From: Trinickia sp. Y13
Lineage (GTDB): Bacteria; Pseudomonadota; Gammaproteobacteria; Burkholderiales; Burkholderiaceae
Assembly: GCF_029522115.1 (NCBI RefSeq)
Contig: NZ_JAKWFK010000011.1
Location: 1-64,000 of the forward strand
Direction of reading: 5' to 3'
Length of the DNA: 64,000 nt
Part shown: positions 17,302-27,311 of the stretch, piece after piece
Position numbering within the stretch: the first letter of the stretch is position 1
How the letters are laid out: every line of letters starts with the position of its first letter
The notes under the pieces: generated by a model
The model's input: the letters and a program-made list of their open reading frames with translations, nothing else
What the model was told of the DNA's origin: nothing
Database searches by the model: none
Program-made: the position numbers and the translations under genes

Positions 17302-19125
17302 TCAGCCGTGCAGCCAGCGCTCGCGAGCCCGGCGCCGCGGCGCGCCACGCTTCTCGTCACCGGGAACCAGCCGATAGCGCGTCACCTCGGGCGGATCGAG
17401 CTTGACCCGCGTCAGCAGCAGTTCGTCGCGCCGGAACGCATGAATCTCAACCACCTCGCCCGGCAGATAACGGCCGAGCAAGGTGTCGAGGTTCGAGCCC
17501 GTCACCCGCAGCCCGTCGACGGCAACCAGCACGTCGCCGGCCGACAATCCGGCCTTCTGCGCGGCGCTGCCGTCATGGACGGCGGCCAGCGTGCAATCCG
17601 CGCCGCTCGCACGTGTGCGCACGCCGAGTGAGGGCTTGCCATCGCCTCCGTTCTTGCCGTTCGCGGCGCCCATCTGCGGTTCGAGCGCGACGCCGAACGG
17701 CGCGAGCAATTCGTCCAGCGGCAAATCGCGCGTCCCGTATACCGCTTCACGAAACAGCTGACCGAGCGCTACACCTGTCGCTTCGGCGATCAACGCCTCC
17801 ACTTCGTCCTCGCCGACGCCGGTCACGTTGCCGTCGTAGAACCGGCGGCCGTACCTTTGCCAAAGCAGCCGCATGACATCGTCGAGCGACTTGCGATGGT
17901 CGGTGCGCGCACGGATCGCCAAATCGAATGCGAGCGCAACGAGCGAGCCCTTCTGGTAATAACTGACGATCGCGTTGGGCGCGTTCTCGTCTTGCCGGTA
18001 ATACTTGATCCAGGCGTCGAACGAGCTTTCCGCGACGCTCTGCTTGAGCCGCCCGCTACCGCGCTGCACGCTGCCGAGCGTCTTGCCGACGAGCGTGAAG
18101 TAGTCGGCTTCGGTGATCGCACCGCTACGCACGAGCATCAAATCGTCGTAGTACGACGTGAAGCCCTCGAACAGCCAGAGCAACGACGTATAGTTTTCGC
18201 GCGAAAGATCGTACGGCGCGAACGCCGCCGGCTTGATGCGCTTGACGTTCCACGTATGGAAGTACTCGTGGCTGCACAAGCCGAGATAGGTCCGGTAAGC
18301 CTCCGACGCCTCGGGGCGCCCCAGGACGGGTAGATCGGTGCGATTGCAGATCAGCGCGGTCGAAGCGCGATGCTCGAGCCCGCCGTAACCGTCGCTGACC
18401 ACTTGCGTCATGAAGACGTAGCGATCGACGGGCGCCTTTTTCGTACGCGGCTCGAACAAGGCAATCTGCGTTTCGCAGATGCGCTTCAGATCGGCCGCGA
18501 GCCTCGCCATATCCACCGACACCGTGCGTCCGGCGATGACGATATCGTGCGGCACGCCGTGCGCCTTGAACGTCGCCAGCGCGAACTGCCCGAGCGTCAC
18601 CGGGTGATCGACGAGCTCATCGTAATTTTGCGCTCTGTATTCGCCAAAGCCGTAGCGCTTGGTGCCGCGCGCCTCGGGCAGCGCCGTGGCCACGCGCCAT
18701 TCGCGATAGGCAGCCCCGGCGGGCTTTTGAATGTCGACGATGCAAGCGGCTTGCTCGCGTCCGGCCGGCAGCAAGAACACGCTCGTTCCGTTGAAAAAGC
18801 CCGTGCGCTCGTCCAAATGCGCCGTGCGCACCGACATATCCCAAGCGTAGACCTCGTAGCGCAGCGTCAGCGCGCCGCCCTTCACCGGAGCCGCCTGCCA
18901 GGTGTGTTTGTCCGTCTTCTCGATGCGAACCTTGCGGCCAGCCTCGTTGAAGGCGCTGACCGTCACGATGTTGCGCGCGAATTCCCGCACGAGGTAGCTG
19001 CCGGGAATCCATGTCGGCAGCGAGAACCGCTGGCCGGCCGGATCGGGGTCGGCCAGCGTCAGCGTGACTTCGAACAGATGAGCGGCAGGATGCTTGGGAA
19101 CGATGGCGTAGCGAATTGGCTTCAT
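17302..19125 (-). CDS. M61-family metallopeptidase with PDZ domain
   Basis: A 607-aa zinc peptidase of family M61 (glycyl aminopeptidase type). An N-terminal beta-rich domain (about 1-170) precedes the thermolysin-like catalytic domain, with the zinc motif HEYFH at 286-290 and the third ligand in [12 protein letters not shown] (E320). A PDZ domain follows at about 500-590 ([21 protein letters not shown]). No signal peptide is evident, so a cytoplasmic place is suggested. The gene is followed by azoR and preceded by dsbC on the same strand. The physiological substrate is unknown. Confidence 0.88.
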   Translation of the reverse strand: MKPIRYAIVPKHPAAHLFEVTLTLADPDPAGQRFSLPTWIPGSYLVREFARNIVTVSAFNEAGRKVRIEKTDKHTWQAAPVKGGALTLRYEVYAWDMSVRTAHLDERTGFFNGTSVFLLPAGREQAACIVDIQKPAGAAYREWRVATALPEARGTKRYGFGEYRAQNYDELVDHPVTLGQFALATFKAHGVPHDIVIAGRTVSVDMARLAADLKRICETQIALFEPRTKKAPVDRYVFMTQVVSDGYGGLEHRASTALICNRTDLPVLGRPEASEAYRTYLGLCSHEYFHTWNVKRIKPAAFAPYDLSRENYTSLLWLFEGFTSYYDDLMLVRSGAITEADYFTLVGKTLGSVQRGSGRLKQSVAESSFDAWIKYYRQDENAPNAIVSYYQKGSLVALAFDLAIRARTDHRKSLDDVMRLLWQRYGRRFYDGNVTGVGEDEVEALIAEATGVALGQLFREAVYGTRDLPLDELLAPFGVALEPQMGAANGKNGGDGKPSLGVRTRASGADCTLAAVHDGSAAQKAGLSAGDVLVAVDGLRVTGSNLDTLLGRYLPGEVVEIHAFRRDELLLTRVKLDPPEVTRYRLVPGDEKRGAPRRRARERWLHG

Positions 19126-19174
19126 CAGGCGGCGCGATGTCTCGAAGGGAAGGGGTGCGCAATACGCGATGGGC

Positions 19175-19903
19175 TCAATGCGCGCTGGCCAACGCGCTGT
19201 TCAACTCGGCGGCCGACACCGCGCCGGGCAGGCGCCGGCCATCGGGCAGGATCACCGTAGGCGTGCCCGTCACGTTCAGCCCGCGTCCGAGTGCGAGGTT
19301 CTTCTCGAGCGTCGTCGTGTCGCAATTGGCCGCCGCGCTCGCCGGTGCACGGCGATCGAGCATCCACGACTCCCACGTCTTCGCACGGTCGGACGAGCAC
19401 CAAATCGCCTTCGACTTCGCCATCGAATCGGGCGACAGCACCGGATACAGGAAGGTGTAGACCGTGACGTTGTCGACCGACTTGAGCGTCGTCTCGAGCT
19501 GCTTGCAGTACGGGCAGTTGGGATCGGAGAAGACGGCGATGCGGCGGCTGCCGTTGCCCTTGACGACCTTCACCGCATGATCGAGCGGCAAGCTGGCGAA
19601 GTCGACTTTGTTCAAATCGGCCAGGTGCGCCTCGCTCAGATTGCTGCGCGTCTTCGTATCGACGAGATCGCCCGCGATCACGTAATCGCCGCTGGCGTCC
19701 GTATAGACCATCTGCGTGCCGAGATTGACTTCGTACAAGCCGGCGATGGGCGCTTTGGTGATGCTCTTGATCGGGATTTCCGGCAGACGCGATTGCAGCG
19801 TCGCCTTCAGCTTGTCCGTCGTCTGATCGGCTTGAGCGGTGCAGCCGAGCGCGGCGGCGGCGGCGAGCGCCGCGGCAGCTGCGATTCTCTTGGCAATGTG
19901 CAT
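19175..19903 (-). CDS. dsbC: Thiol:disulfide interchange protein DsbC
   Basis: A periplasmic disulfide isomerase of 242 aa. The signal peptide is residues 1-25 (alanine-rich, cleavage likely after AQA). The N-terminal dimerisation domain covers about 26-85 and the thioredoxin-like domain carries the CPYC active site at 130-133 in FSDPNCPYCKQLE, with the cis-proline loop at GTPT (213-216). Two further cysteines (169 and 194) match the second structural disulfide of DsbC. It lies downstream of the UbiH-family gene on the same strand with a 116-bp GC-rich gap. DsbG is the alternative, but the motif and length favour DsbC. Confidence 0.9.
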   Translation of the reverse strand: MHIAKRIAAAAALAAAAALGCTAQADQTTDKLKATLQSRLPEIPIKSITKAPIAGLYEVNLGTQMVYTDASGDYVIAGDLVDTKTRSNLSEAHLADLNKVDFASLPLDHAVKVVKGNGSRRIAVFSDPNCPYCKQLETTLKSVDNVTVYTFLYPVLSPDSMAKSKAIWCSSDRAKTWESWMLDRRAPASAAANCDTTTLEKNLALGRGLNVTGTPTVILPDGRRLPGAVSAAELNSALASAH

Positions 19904-20019
19904 GGTGGCTATTCCTTGAAGTGCCGGCGCCGCGCCGGTTTGCCCCGGCGGGCGCGTGAAGCGGTTGCGATGCGGCGTGGCAGCACGTGCCGCCCGCGCC
20001 GATCGAGATAATCCGAGCG

Positions 20020-21192
20020 CTATCCGAGCCCGGCCGAGACGAGCCAGCGCTTGACGAGCGGCTGTGCGCCCACGAGCGCCATGCCGGCGTTGCGCAGCGA
20101 GCGCGCGAGCGTGCCGGGAACGGAAAAAAGGCGCTGAAGGCCGTCGGTGGCGACCGTCAATGCGCCGATGTCTTCGCGCCGCGCGCGTTCGTAGCGGCGC
20201 AACAGCACGAGGTCGCCGAGATTGCGAAACGGTTCCTTGTTCGCCAATGCGTGTACGAGTTCGGCTGCGTCTCGCAGCCCCAGGTTCATTCCTTGGCCTG
20301 CCAGCGGGTGAATCAGATGCGCGGCATCGCCGATCAACGCAACGCGCGGCGCGACGAGCCGGTCGACCGATTGCAGCCCAAGCGGGAAGCCGTGCGCGGC
20401 GCCGACGCACTCGAGCGCCCCGAGGCGGCCGTGCGTGACCTGTTCGACCGCTGCCGCGAGCTGCTCCGGCGCGAGCGCGAGCAACTCGCGCGCATGGTCG
20501 GTGTTGGCCGACCAAACCAGTGAAACATGAGAATCGGGCAGCGGCAGCAGCGCGACGATCTCGCCGTCGACGAACCACTGGTAGGCGGTTTCGCCATGCG
20601 CTTTCTCGGCCTTGAAGTTCGCGACCACGCCGGTTTGCCGGTAGTCGCGCCGCTTCACCTGCGCCCCCATTTGGGCGCGCACCCAAGAATGCGCCCCGTC
20701 CGCGCCGACGATGAGATCGGCCTCCAACACTTGGCCGCTCGCCAGGGCAAGGCAAGCGCAATCGGGCTTGATGTCGAGACCTTGTGCGCGCGTGTCGAAC
20801 CAACTCACGTGCGGCTGGAAACGCAGCGCGGCATCGAGCGCATGCTCGATCAGCGACGACTCGACGATCCATGCCAGTTGCGGCACAGCGGCTTGGAACG
20901 CGGAAAAGTGCAGCTCGGCCAGCGCATCGCCGAACACGCGCATGTCGTAGACGGGCGCGAGGCGGTCGTGATCGAGCGCTTGCCAGATGCGCAGCCGCTC
21001 GAGCAGCGCCTGCGAGCTAGCCGAAAGCGCATAGATACGCGCGTCGAATGGCACATCGGCGGGACGCGCAGCGGCCGGCTGCGCGACGAGTGCGACGCGC
21101 AACCCCGCTTGCGCAAGGGCCAGCGCGGCGCTTTTGCCGACGAGGCCGCCGCCGACGACGGCAACATGGAACGTCTGATGATGGGCGATCAT
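20020..21192 (-). CDS. UbiH/UbiF/VisC-family FAD monooxygenase
   Basis: A flavin-dependent ring hydroxylase of 390 aa, family UbiH/COQ6, expected to add a hydroxyl group to the ubiquinone precursor ring. The FAD dinucleotide fold is at the N-terminus (VAVVGGGLVGKSAALALAQAG), the DG motif is LIVGADGAHSWVR and the second FAD motif is ALIGDAAHLIHPLAGQGMNLGL. The length is standard. Which ring position it acts on (UbiH, UbiF, UbiI or UbiM type) cannot be read from motifs, so no symbol is given. dsbC follows on the same strand. Confidence 0.88.
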   Translation of the reverse strand: MIAHHQTFHVAVVGGGLVGKSAALALAQAGLRVALVAQPAAARPADVPFDARIYALSASSQALLERLRIWQALDHDRLAPVYDMRVFGDALAELHFSAFQAAVPQLAWIVESSLIEHALDAALRFQPHVSWFDTRAQGLDIKPDCACLALASGQVLEADLIVGADGAHSWVRAQMGAQVKRRDYRQTGVVANFKAEKAHGETAYQWFVDGEIVALLPLPDSHVSLVWSANTDHARELLALAPEQLAAAVEQVTHGRLGALECVGAAHGFPLGLQSVDRLVAPRVALIGDAAHLIHPLAGQGMNLGLRDAAELVHALANKEPFRNLGDLVLLRRYERARREDIGALTVATDGLQRLFSVPGTLARSLRNAGMALVGAQPLVKRWLVSAGLG

Positions 21193-21312
21193 AGGCGCCG
21201 ATTATAGCCGCGCGCATGCGTTCGCACAGAGCGCCTTCGGGTTGCGGTGCGCCGGTTCGCCGCAGCGTAAGGGGCGCTCGCCAGCGCCTTCGTCAGAGCT
21301 GGAAGCTTGCCT

Positions 21313-21327
21313 TAGACATCATGTCTA
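21313..21327. repeat. Short palindrome over the cupin gene stop
   Basis: TAGACAT-C-ATGTCTA is a perfect 7-bp inverted repeat with a 1-nt centre. It overlaps the stop codon of the cupin gene. It is too short to call a terminator and no T-run follows; it could be a chance palindrome. Confidence 0.25.
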
Positions 21328-21636
21328 GATGCTGCCTTCTTTCTCGATGACGAGCACGCGCGCTTGGCCAATCGGATGCGCGACATGCTCGGCCCCTACG
21401 GAGGCGAAAAAGATGTCTCCCGCCTTCATCACGACCGAGTGGGTCTGGCCGTTTTCGCGATAATCCATGCGCACTTGTCCGTCCATCACGGCGAACACTT
21501 CTTCGCCGTCGTTCACGTGCCATTCGTACGGTCTGTCGGTCCAATGCAACCGGACCGTGATGCCGTTCATGTTGGCGATGTCCAGTGCGCCCCACGCGCG
21601 CTCAGCGGTGAATGCCCGGCTTTCGATGAATTTCAT
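21325..21636 (-). CDS. Small cupin-domain protein
   Basis: A single-domain cupin of 103 aa. The double-stranded beta-helix motifs are visible: the W-HVNDGEEVFAVMDGQVRMDY segment (cupin motif 1 in a divergent form) and the GDIFFASVGAEHVAHPIGQARVLVIEK segment (motif 2). Only part of the usual HxH-E metal set is clear, so metal binding is uncertain. The substrate is unknown. It lies between the UbiH-family gene and the GGDEF gene, all on the minus strand, with gaps of over 125 bp on both sides, so it is probably transcribed alone. Confidence 0.8.
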   Translation of the reverse strand: MKFIESRAFTAERAWGALDIANMNGITVRLHWTDRPYEWHVNDGEEVFAVMDGQVRMDYRENGQTHSVVMKAGDIFFASVGAEHVAHPIGQARVLVIEKEGSI

Positions 21637-21764
21637 GGTTCGTGCCCCGAAGCGATGAAGAAGGTCTCACATCCGTCAGCGCGCATTCTCGGATAAGCGC
21701 GCGAAGCTGAAAACGGCAATGAGGGACAAACTTGGGGCAAATCCAGCCACGGGCGGCCGTGCGC

Positions 21765-23339
21765 CTATCCGGGGGCGCCTTCGAACGGCGCATGCGCCGG
21801 TTGCCGGCCGAACAGCGTCACCTTGTTCCGCCCGGTCGCTTTGGACGCGTACAGCGCCTGGTCGGCGGCGCGGATCACCGCGGTCATGTCGCCATCGTCC
21901 TCGGGTATCCACGCTGCCGCGCCGATGCTCGCCGTCACGCAGCCGAATTCGCTCTCCGCGTGCTCGATATGTAGATCGCTGATGGCGAGGCGGATGCGCT
22001 CGGCGATCGCCTCGGCCCCCTGCGCCGGCGTATCGGGCAGCACGACCAGAAATTCTTCCCCGCCGTAGCGCGCCGCGCTGTCGCCTGGCCTGCGCAGGTT
22101 CTCGCCGATGCACTTGGCCACGGCGGCCAGCGCATCGTCGCCGGCCTGGTGTCCGTAGATGTCGTTGTAAGCTTTGAAGCGGTCGACGTCGACGAACAGC
22201 AGCGAAAAGACGCTGCGCGTGCGCCGTGCTCGGCGCCATTCCTGGTCCAGAATCTCGCCGAGCGTGCGCCGGTTGTTCAAGCCCGTGAGCCCATCGGTGC
22301 GTGCGAGCAAAGCGAGTTCGCTCTCGGCGCGCATCCGTCGCCGCAACTGCCCGGCGAGGACCAGCGCGAGCGCAACGAACGCCACGGCGAATGCGGCCAT
22401 CAGCGAGCCGATCACGAGCGTGCGGCGGCGCCACGTGGCGTAGATGTCCGACTCCGCCGCCGCGACCATGACGATAAGTCCCAAATTGCTCAGGTGCTTG
22501 AAGTAGTAGAGCCTGCCCACGCCGTCGATCGTCGATTTGCCGGTGAAGCTGCCTTCGGGCGCCGACATGAACCGTTTGAACGTGCTCGCTTGACTGATGT
22601 TGCGCCCGACGACCTCCGCCGCGTACGGCTGGCGCATGATCATGACGCCATCGCGGCCAATCAGCGCAATGGAGCCATGCGGCCCGAGCGAGAGCCCGGA
22701 AAACAGTTCGTGGAAGTAATCTAGGCGAATCGCCACCATGGCGACGCCGCCGAACGATCCGTCGGGCTTGGAGATGCGGCGGCTCAAGGCAATGCTCGGC
22801 GAGCCCGCGCGCAGCCGAGAGTGATAGGGATCGCTGACGAATAGGCCGGCATCGTGGCGCTCGCGATGAACCGTGAAGTACCGCCGATCCGCGAAGCTCA
22901 TCGTGATGGGTTCGTCGGTGAGCGAATCCAGTTTGACGCGCCCCGTTTCGTCGAGAACCAAAATGGAACCGAGGTAACTGGCGGTGGCGGCGCGATCGAA
23001 GAGCGCCTCATGGCGCAACTTGGGCGAAGCGCCCATGATTTCGGGGTTATGGATACCTTCGATGACGGCCTGCAACGACAACGAGTACAGCTCGAAGTTG
23101 CGTTCGATGTCGCGCTCTGCAATTAGCGCGATATTGCGAGTGGTGTCGCGAGCGCGATCGAGTGCGTCGGCGCGCGCCTGATACACCACGACGCCGCACA
23201 AACTCACCATGAACGCGGCAATCACGAGCGCCCCCGCGACGATGGCACGAGGGGTCAGCAAATCGAACCGCATACGCTCGAGAAAGAAGCGTTGCGGCGT
23301 AGGTCGAACGTTTTGGGTTTCGTCGCCGTTTCCCTGCAT
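21765..23339 (-). CDS. Membrane diguanylate cyclase with Cache sensor
   Basis: A 524-aa signalling protein. A membrane segment near 30-53 is followed by a periplasmic double-Cache (PDC) sensor at about 56-300, a second membrane segment near 307-330 and a C-terminal GGDEF domain. The active site reads YGGEEF (426-430) and the inhibitory RxxD site is present five residues upstream (RPGD, 417-420), so an active, feedback-inhibited c-di-GMP synthase is expected. The start is uncertain: ATG 23339 is used, but in-frame ATG codons at about 23351 and at 23273 are possible. The open frame continues across ychF, but that part is antisense noise. Confidence 0.87.
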   Translation of the reverse strand: MQGNGDETQNVRPTPQRFFLERMRFDLLTPRAIVAGALVIAAFMVSLCGVVVYQARADALDRARDTTRNIALIAERDIERNFELYSLSLQAVIEGIHNPEIMGASPKLRHEALFDRAATASYLGSILVLDETGRVKLDSLTDEPITMSFADRRYFTVHRERHDAGLFVSDPYHSRLRAGSPSIALSRRISKPDGSFGGVAMVAIRLDYFHELFSGLSLGPHGSIALIGRDGVMIMRQPYAAEVVGRNISQASTFKRFMSAPEGSFTGKSTIDGVGRLYYFKHLSNLGLIVMVAAAESDIYATWRRRTLVIGSLMAAFAVAFVALALVLAGQLRRRMRAESELALLARTDGLTGLNNRRTLGEILDQEWRRARRTRSVFSLLFVDVDRFKAYNDIYGHQAGDDALAAVAKCIGENLRRPGDSAARYGGEEFLVVLPDTPAQGAEAIAERIRLAISDLHIEHAESEFGCVTASIGAAAWIPEDDGDMTAVIRAADQALYASKATGRNKVTLFGRQPAHAPFEGAPG

Positions 23340-23774
23340 GCCGGGCCCATGTTGAAAGACGATGGGTGCCTCCTCCGAGCGCACGCGGCGCCAGTTTAGC
23401 ATCGGCACTGCCGCGCGGTGACGGACGTAGATGACGTGCAACGCATTGAATCGCGCACCCGAATTCACGGCATGAAGGGCGTCGGCAAAGTTGACATCCG
23501 ATCTCGATGACACACTGCAAAAGATACCGCTCGAAATGGACCTCCTGTGGCGCCCAACCGTCGGCCTGCCGTTACGCAGCTGCCGATTCGGTCTCCCGAA
23601 AAGGTTACAATTGCCATCTTTCGAGTGCGAAATCGGTACGTGATCGTTGCGCCAACGCGCCCGATTCATACGGTTTCGTCGCTGCTCCGAATTCACCTTG
23701 CGGCTACCGCGGTGTTGCCCGCGGGCACGCCCGAGCGCATCAGCCGCAAACGCTTGATATACAAAAGGTTTCCC
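23340..23774. other. Divergent intergenic region, GGDEF gene / ychF
   Basis: About 435 bp between divergent genes. I see no supported gene. A TTGACA hexamer at 23491 and a TACAAT hexamer at 23606 are not joined by partners at proper spacing. Both promoters must lie here but I cannot place them. Confidence 0.4.
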
Positions 23775-24869
23775 ATGAGCCTCAAATGCGGCATCGTCGG
23801 CTTGCCCAACGTCGGCAAGTCCACCCTGTTCAACGCGTTGACCAAGGCGGGCATCGCCGCGGAAAACTATCCGTTCTGCACGATCGAGCCGAACGTCGGC
23901 GTCGTCGAAGTGCCCGACGCGCGGCTCGACGCGCTGTCGAAAATCGTCAAGCCCGAGCGCGTGGTACCGGCGGTGGTCGAGTTCGTCGACATTGCGGGGC
24001 TCGTCGCGGGCGCGAGCAAGGGCGAAGGTCTCGGCAACCAGTTCCTCGCGAACATCCGCGAAACGGACGCGATCACGCACGTCGTGCGCTGCTTCGAAGA
24101 CGAAAACGTCATCCACGTGGCCGGCAAGGTCGATCCGCTGTCGGACATCGAGGTCATCAACACGGAACTCGCGCTGGCCGATTTGGCCACGGTCGAAAAA
24201 GCCCTCACGCGTTACGCGAAGGCCGCGAAGTCGGGCAACGACAAGGAAGCCGTCAAGCTCGCCGCCGTCTTGGAGAAAGCGCGCGCGCAACTGGACATGG
24301 CCAAGCCGATTCGCGCGCTCGATCTGTCGGACGACGAAGCCGCGCTGCTCAAGCCGTTCTGCCTCATCACTGCCAAGCCCACGATGTACGTGGCGAACGT
24401 GAAGGAAGACGGTTTCGAGAACAATGCGCACCTCGATGCCGTGCGCAAGTACGCCGAAGCGGAAAAGTCGCCCGTGGTTGCGGTGTGCGCTGCGATCGAG
24501 GCGGAGATCGCCGATCTGGCCGACGAGGACAAAGAAGTGTTCCTGGCCGATATGGGCATGGATGAGCCGGGCTTGAACCGCGTGATCCGCGCGGGCTTCA
24601 AGCTGCTCGGCTTGCAAACGTACTTCACGGCGGGCGTGAAGGAAGTGCGCGCCTGGACGATCCACATCGGCGATACGGCGCCGCAAGCGGCCGGTGTGAT
24701 TCATACCGATTTCGAGCGCGGCTTCATCCGCGCGCAGACGATCTCGTTCGACGACTTCGTCGCCTACAAAGGCGAGCAAGGCGCGAAGGAAGCCGGGAAG
24801 ATGCGCGCCGAAGGCAAGGAATACGTCGTGCATGACGGCGACGTGATGAACTTCTTGTTCAACGTCTGA
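23775..24869 (+). CDS. ychF: Redox-regulated ATPase YchF (Obg-like)
   Basis: A 364-aa P-loop protein of the Obg/YchF family. YchF hydrolyses ATP rather than GTP, binds ribosomes and dampens oxidative-stress responses in E. coli. The Walker A loop is [15 protein letters not shown] at the N-terminus, switch regions include [12 protein letters not shown] and FVDIAGLV, and the base-specificity position reads NVKE in place of the GTPase NKxD. The C-terminal TGS domain covers the last ~85 residues. The start ATG 23775 gives the canonical [12 protein letters not shown], after AAAGG. The length equals the E. coli protein within one residue. Confidence 0.96.
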   Translation: MSLKCGIVGLPNVGKSTLFNALTKAGIAAENYPFCTIEPNVGVVEVPDARLDALSKIVKPERVVPAVVEFVDIAGLVAGASKGEGLGNQFLANIRETDAITHVVRCFEDENVIHVAGKVDPLSDIEVINTELALADLATVEKALTRYAKAAKSGNDKEAVKLAAVLEKARAQLDMAKPIRALDLSDDEAALLKPFCLITAKPTMYVANVKEDGFENNAHLDAVRKYAEAEKSPVVAVCAAIEAEIADLADEDKEVFLADMGMDEPGLNRVIRAGFKLLGLQTYFTAGVKEVRAWTIHIGDTAPQAAGVIHTDFERGFIRAQTISFDDFVAYKGEQGAKEAGKMRAEGKEYVVHDGDVMNFLFNV

Positions 24870-24985
24870 GCCGGGCTCGTCCGAACCGGAACGGCGGGGC
24901 GCGGCGGTGACGCAAAGCATGCTGGCCCCCGCGCCGCGTTGTAGCTAACCAATGAGGTCGAGCGATCGATCTCGATGCCGATCTT

Positions 24986-25014
24986 TCGCCGGGCGATCGC
25001 GAAACGCCCGGCGA
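24986..25014. terminator. Hairpin between ychF and the glycosyltransferase gene
   Basis: TCGCCGGGCG and CGCCCGGCGA form a perfect 10-bp stem around a 9-nt loop, in the gap between convergent genes, about 117 bp past the ychF stop and 45 bp past the glycosyltransferase stop. No T-run is present on either side. Confidence 0.4.
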
Positions 25015-25058
25015 GCCATGTCGGTCAATCGCATCTACGTTTCATATCTAGACAAACG

Positions 25059-26363
25059 CTAAACCCCGGCGCTCACGGGACAAATCCCCACGCTTCTCAA
25101 CTCGAGCCCCGCTGCCGTCCACCGCTCGATCGCCGACACCGCCGCGCCCACCCCATCTTCTTCTCGCATCGCCGCGCCCAGTTCGGCAACGCGAGCCCGC
25201 GTAGCCGGTTGCAGCGCAAACTCGATCGCGCGCGCCAGCCCCTTCGAATCGAGCGCCTTACCGTCGACCGGCGCCGCGGCCGCGCCTAGTCGATAAAGCC
25301 GCTGCGCCCAAAAGAACTGATCGCCCGCGAAGGGCACGACGACCGAAGGCGCGCCCGCGCGCGTGGCCGAATGCGTCGTGCCCGCGCCGCCGTGGTGGAT
25401 GACAAGCGACACCCGCGGAAAAAGCCAAGCATGCGGCGTATCGCCGATGGTCAAGAAATTGGACGGCAACGCCGAGCCTTCGACGCCGCTCCAGCCCGGA
25501 TAAAACAACGCGCGTCGTCCACCGATGGCCTCGATCAGCACGCGCACCATTCGGTCGCGATCGAAGCCGGCCATGCTGCCGAAGCCGACATAAATCGGCG
25601 GCTCGCCGGCGTCGAGAAACGCAGCGAGCGCCGCGGGCGGGTTCCAATCCGAGGGCATGCCCGCCGCGTTCGGGCCGGCCGGCATCGACCACTGCCCGCA
25701 CACGCGCGCGTGCTCGGACCAATCGACCGGCCGCGGCAGCAGCGCTCGCGATACGCCATACAAAATCGGATGATCGGTCCAGTTCCGCTTGCGCGCGGCA
25801 AGCTTGCAAACGTCGACGCGCGCGGCGTTCGTCGCCTGGCGAAACGCGCGCCAGATCATATCGTTGACGAACGTATGGCTCGCCCGATTGAGCCAGCCGG
25901 GCACGATGCCCGGCGGCAAGAACGGCGAGGCGAACGCCCGGGTCGGCGTGATCGGGATCATCGATGCGCCGATCGCCGGAATGCGAAAATGCTCGGCCAC
26001 CGATAAACCCACGAACGACGCCAGCGCCGAAACGATGATGGCATCACTGCCTTCGGCCGCGGCTTTGACCTCGCCCATCCAAGCGTGCGTGTTGGCGTTC
26101 GCGATAGCCGCAAGCGCTTTGGCCGTCGCCTGCGCGCCGCTGCGTTTGCCGACGATCGCACCGAGCGCCGCGCCCGGTTCCAATGCGCGCTTGATGTCCC
26201 CGGAGAGCGGCGAGCACGGCACGCCCAACGCCTCGGCCGCATGCAAGGTCGAGCAGTCGGCCAGCAAGTGCGCCCGGTGTCCCGCGTCGATCAACGCCCG
26301 GCAAAGCGCCGCAAGCGGGCGCGTATCGCCTTCTGTCCCATACGTCGCTACGGTAAATTCCAT
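25059..26363 (-). CDS. UGT-type (GT1/GT28 fold) glycosyltransferase
   Basis: A GT-B glycosyltransferase of 434 aa resembling sterol glucosyltransferases and macrolide/flavonoid UGTs. The N-terminus TVATYGTEGDTRPLAALCRAL is the acceptor-side Rossmann start. The nucleotide-sugar signature is HHGGAGTTHSATRAGAPSVVVPFAGDQFFWAQR, and IYVGFGSMAGFD is the inter-domain loop. The acceptor (a sterol-like lipid, hopanoid, antibiotic or phenolic) cannot be told. It is divergent from a TetR regulator 96 bp away with a palindrome between them, which suggests local regulation, perhaps by a toxic acceptor. Confidence 0.85.
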   Translation of the reverse strand: MEFTVATYGTEGDTRPLAALCRALIDAGHRAHLLADCSTLHAAEALGVPCSPLSGDIKRALEPGAALGAIVGKRSGAQATAKALAAIANANTHAWMGEVKAAAEGSDAIIVSALASFVGLSVAEHFRIPAIGASMIPITPTRAFASPFLPPGIVPGWLNRASHTFVNDMIWRAFRQATNAARVDVCKLAARKRNWTDHPILYGVSRALLPRPVDWSEHARVCGQWSMPAGPNAAGMPSDWNPPAALAAFLDAGEPPIYVGFGSMAGFDRDRMVRVLIEAIGGRRALFYPGWSGVEGSALPSNFLTIGDTPHAWLFPRVSLVIHHGGAGTTHSATRAGAPSVVVPFAGDQFFWAQRLYRLGAAAAPVDGKALDSKGLARAIEFALQPATRARVAELGAAMREEDGVGAAVSAIERWTAAGLELRSVGICPVSAGV

Positions 26364-26425
26364 GGTTTGTCGTTGGCCCCGCTTGCAGCAGGCCGCTCCT
26401 GTCGAATAAGAATACGACGTATATT

Positions 26426-26442
26426 AATGCACATCGTGCATT
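26426..26442. promoter_or_regulatory. Palindromic operator between glycosyltransferase and TetR genes
   Basis: AATGCAC-ATC-GTGCATT is a perfect 7-bp inverted repeat in the 96-bp gap between divergent genes. It sits in an AT-rich stretch suited to a promoter. The likely binder is the adjacent TetR-family protein, repressing both genes. Confidence 0.6.
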
Positions 26443-26459
26443 TTTTCAGAGAAGGTAGC

Positions 26460-27086
26460 ATGACATTGGTCGAAGAACCGGGACGCCGCGAGCGCAAGCG
26501 TCAACAGATGGTCGCCCTCCTCGTGGGCGTCGCCGGGCGCCTATTCGAGACGCAGCCTTATCCGAGCGTCACGATGGAGCAAATCGCGCTAGAAGCGGAC
26601 GTGGCCAAGCGTACGCTGTACAACCACTTTCCGACCAAGGAAGCGTTGCTCGCGCACTGGCTCGAGGCGGAGCTCAAGCGCGATCTCGAACGGCTGCTGC
26701 CCGAACTGAAGCGCAGGAACGGTTTCGTGGAACGCGTGTCGATCGAACTCGACGCCTCGGCCGATTGGTGTCAGCGGCACCCGGCGCACCTGGCGGCCTA
26801 TCTGCGTCACCGGTTTCTCTCGATGGGCGATGCGCCGCCGCAACCGGAACCGCCCTCCTCGGACCGTGGCGACATTGCCCGCTTGTGGCATGCGCTGATC
26901 GTCGATGGGCAAGCGGCGGGAGAAATCAGCGACCGGTTTTCTGCGATGCAGTTGACCACCTGGTTCCACCACCTCTATCTGGGCACCCTCATGCGCTGGC
27001 TGATCGAGCCTACCCTCGCGCTACGCGACGAGTTCACGCAGATGGTGGCGCTGTTCATGGAGGGCGCAGCGAGCCGATCCGCCTAG
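26460..27086 (+). CDS. TetR-family transcriptional regulator
   Basis: A 208-aa TetR/AcrR regulator. The helix-turn-helix is at about residues 15-60 (TMEQIALEADVAKRTLYNHFPTKEALLAHW is the family pattern) and the remainder is a ligand-binding helical domain. The start ATG 26460 has AGAAGG before it. An upstream in-frame ATG at 26427 lies inside the palindrome and is less likely. It is divergent from the glycosyltransferase gene, so it probably represses that gene and itself. The effector is unknown. The gene is read through to no close partner: ettA starts 225 bp later. Confidence 0.88.
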   Translation: MTLVEEPGRRERKRQQMVALLVGVAGRLFETQPYPSVTMEQIALEADVAKRTLYNHFPTKEALLAHWLEAELKRDLERLLPELKRRNGFVERVSIELDASADWCQRHPAHLAAYLRHRFLSMGDAPPQPEPPSSDRGDIARLWHALIVDGQAAGEISDRFSAMQLTTWFHHLYLGTLMRWLIEPTLALRDEFTQMVALFMEGAASRSA

Positions 27087-27311
27087 CCCGGACAGTGCGT
27101 CCGCGGCGAGCCCGATTGCAGGCGAACCGCGCGCCCCGCGCCGCGCATTTTCAGCGATGCGTGCGCGTGCCGCCGCAAGCATGCGGCGCGGTTGCTAAAA
27201 TGACGCGCTGCAAGCGTTGGCGCTTCCTCGTTTCAACTTCGGGTCCACCTTCATTCACCGATACGCCGCTTCGTCAGCGAAAGCGGCGCCTAAGCTCGTT
27301 CATTCACGCAC

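Noticed and set aside
21765-24920. A 1051-codon minus-strand open frame covering the GGDEF gene and the whole of ychF in antisense
   Set aside because: Only the part below about 23340 has protein-like domains. The rest is the antisense of ychF, and long antisense frames are normal at this GC content.
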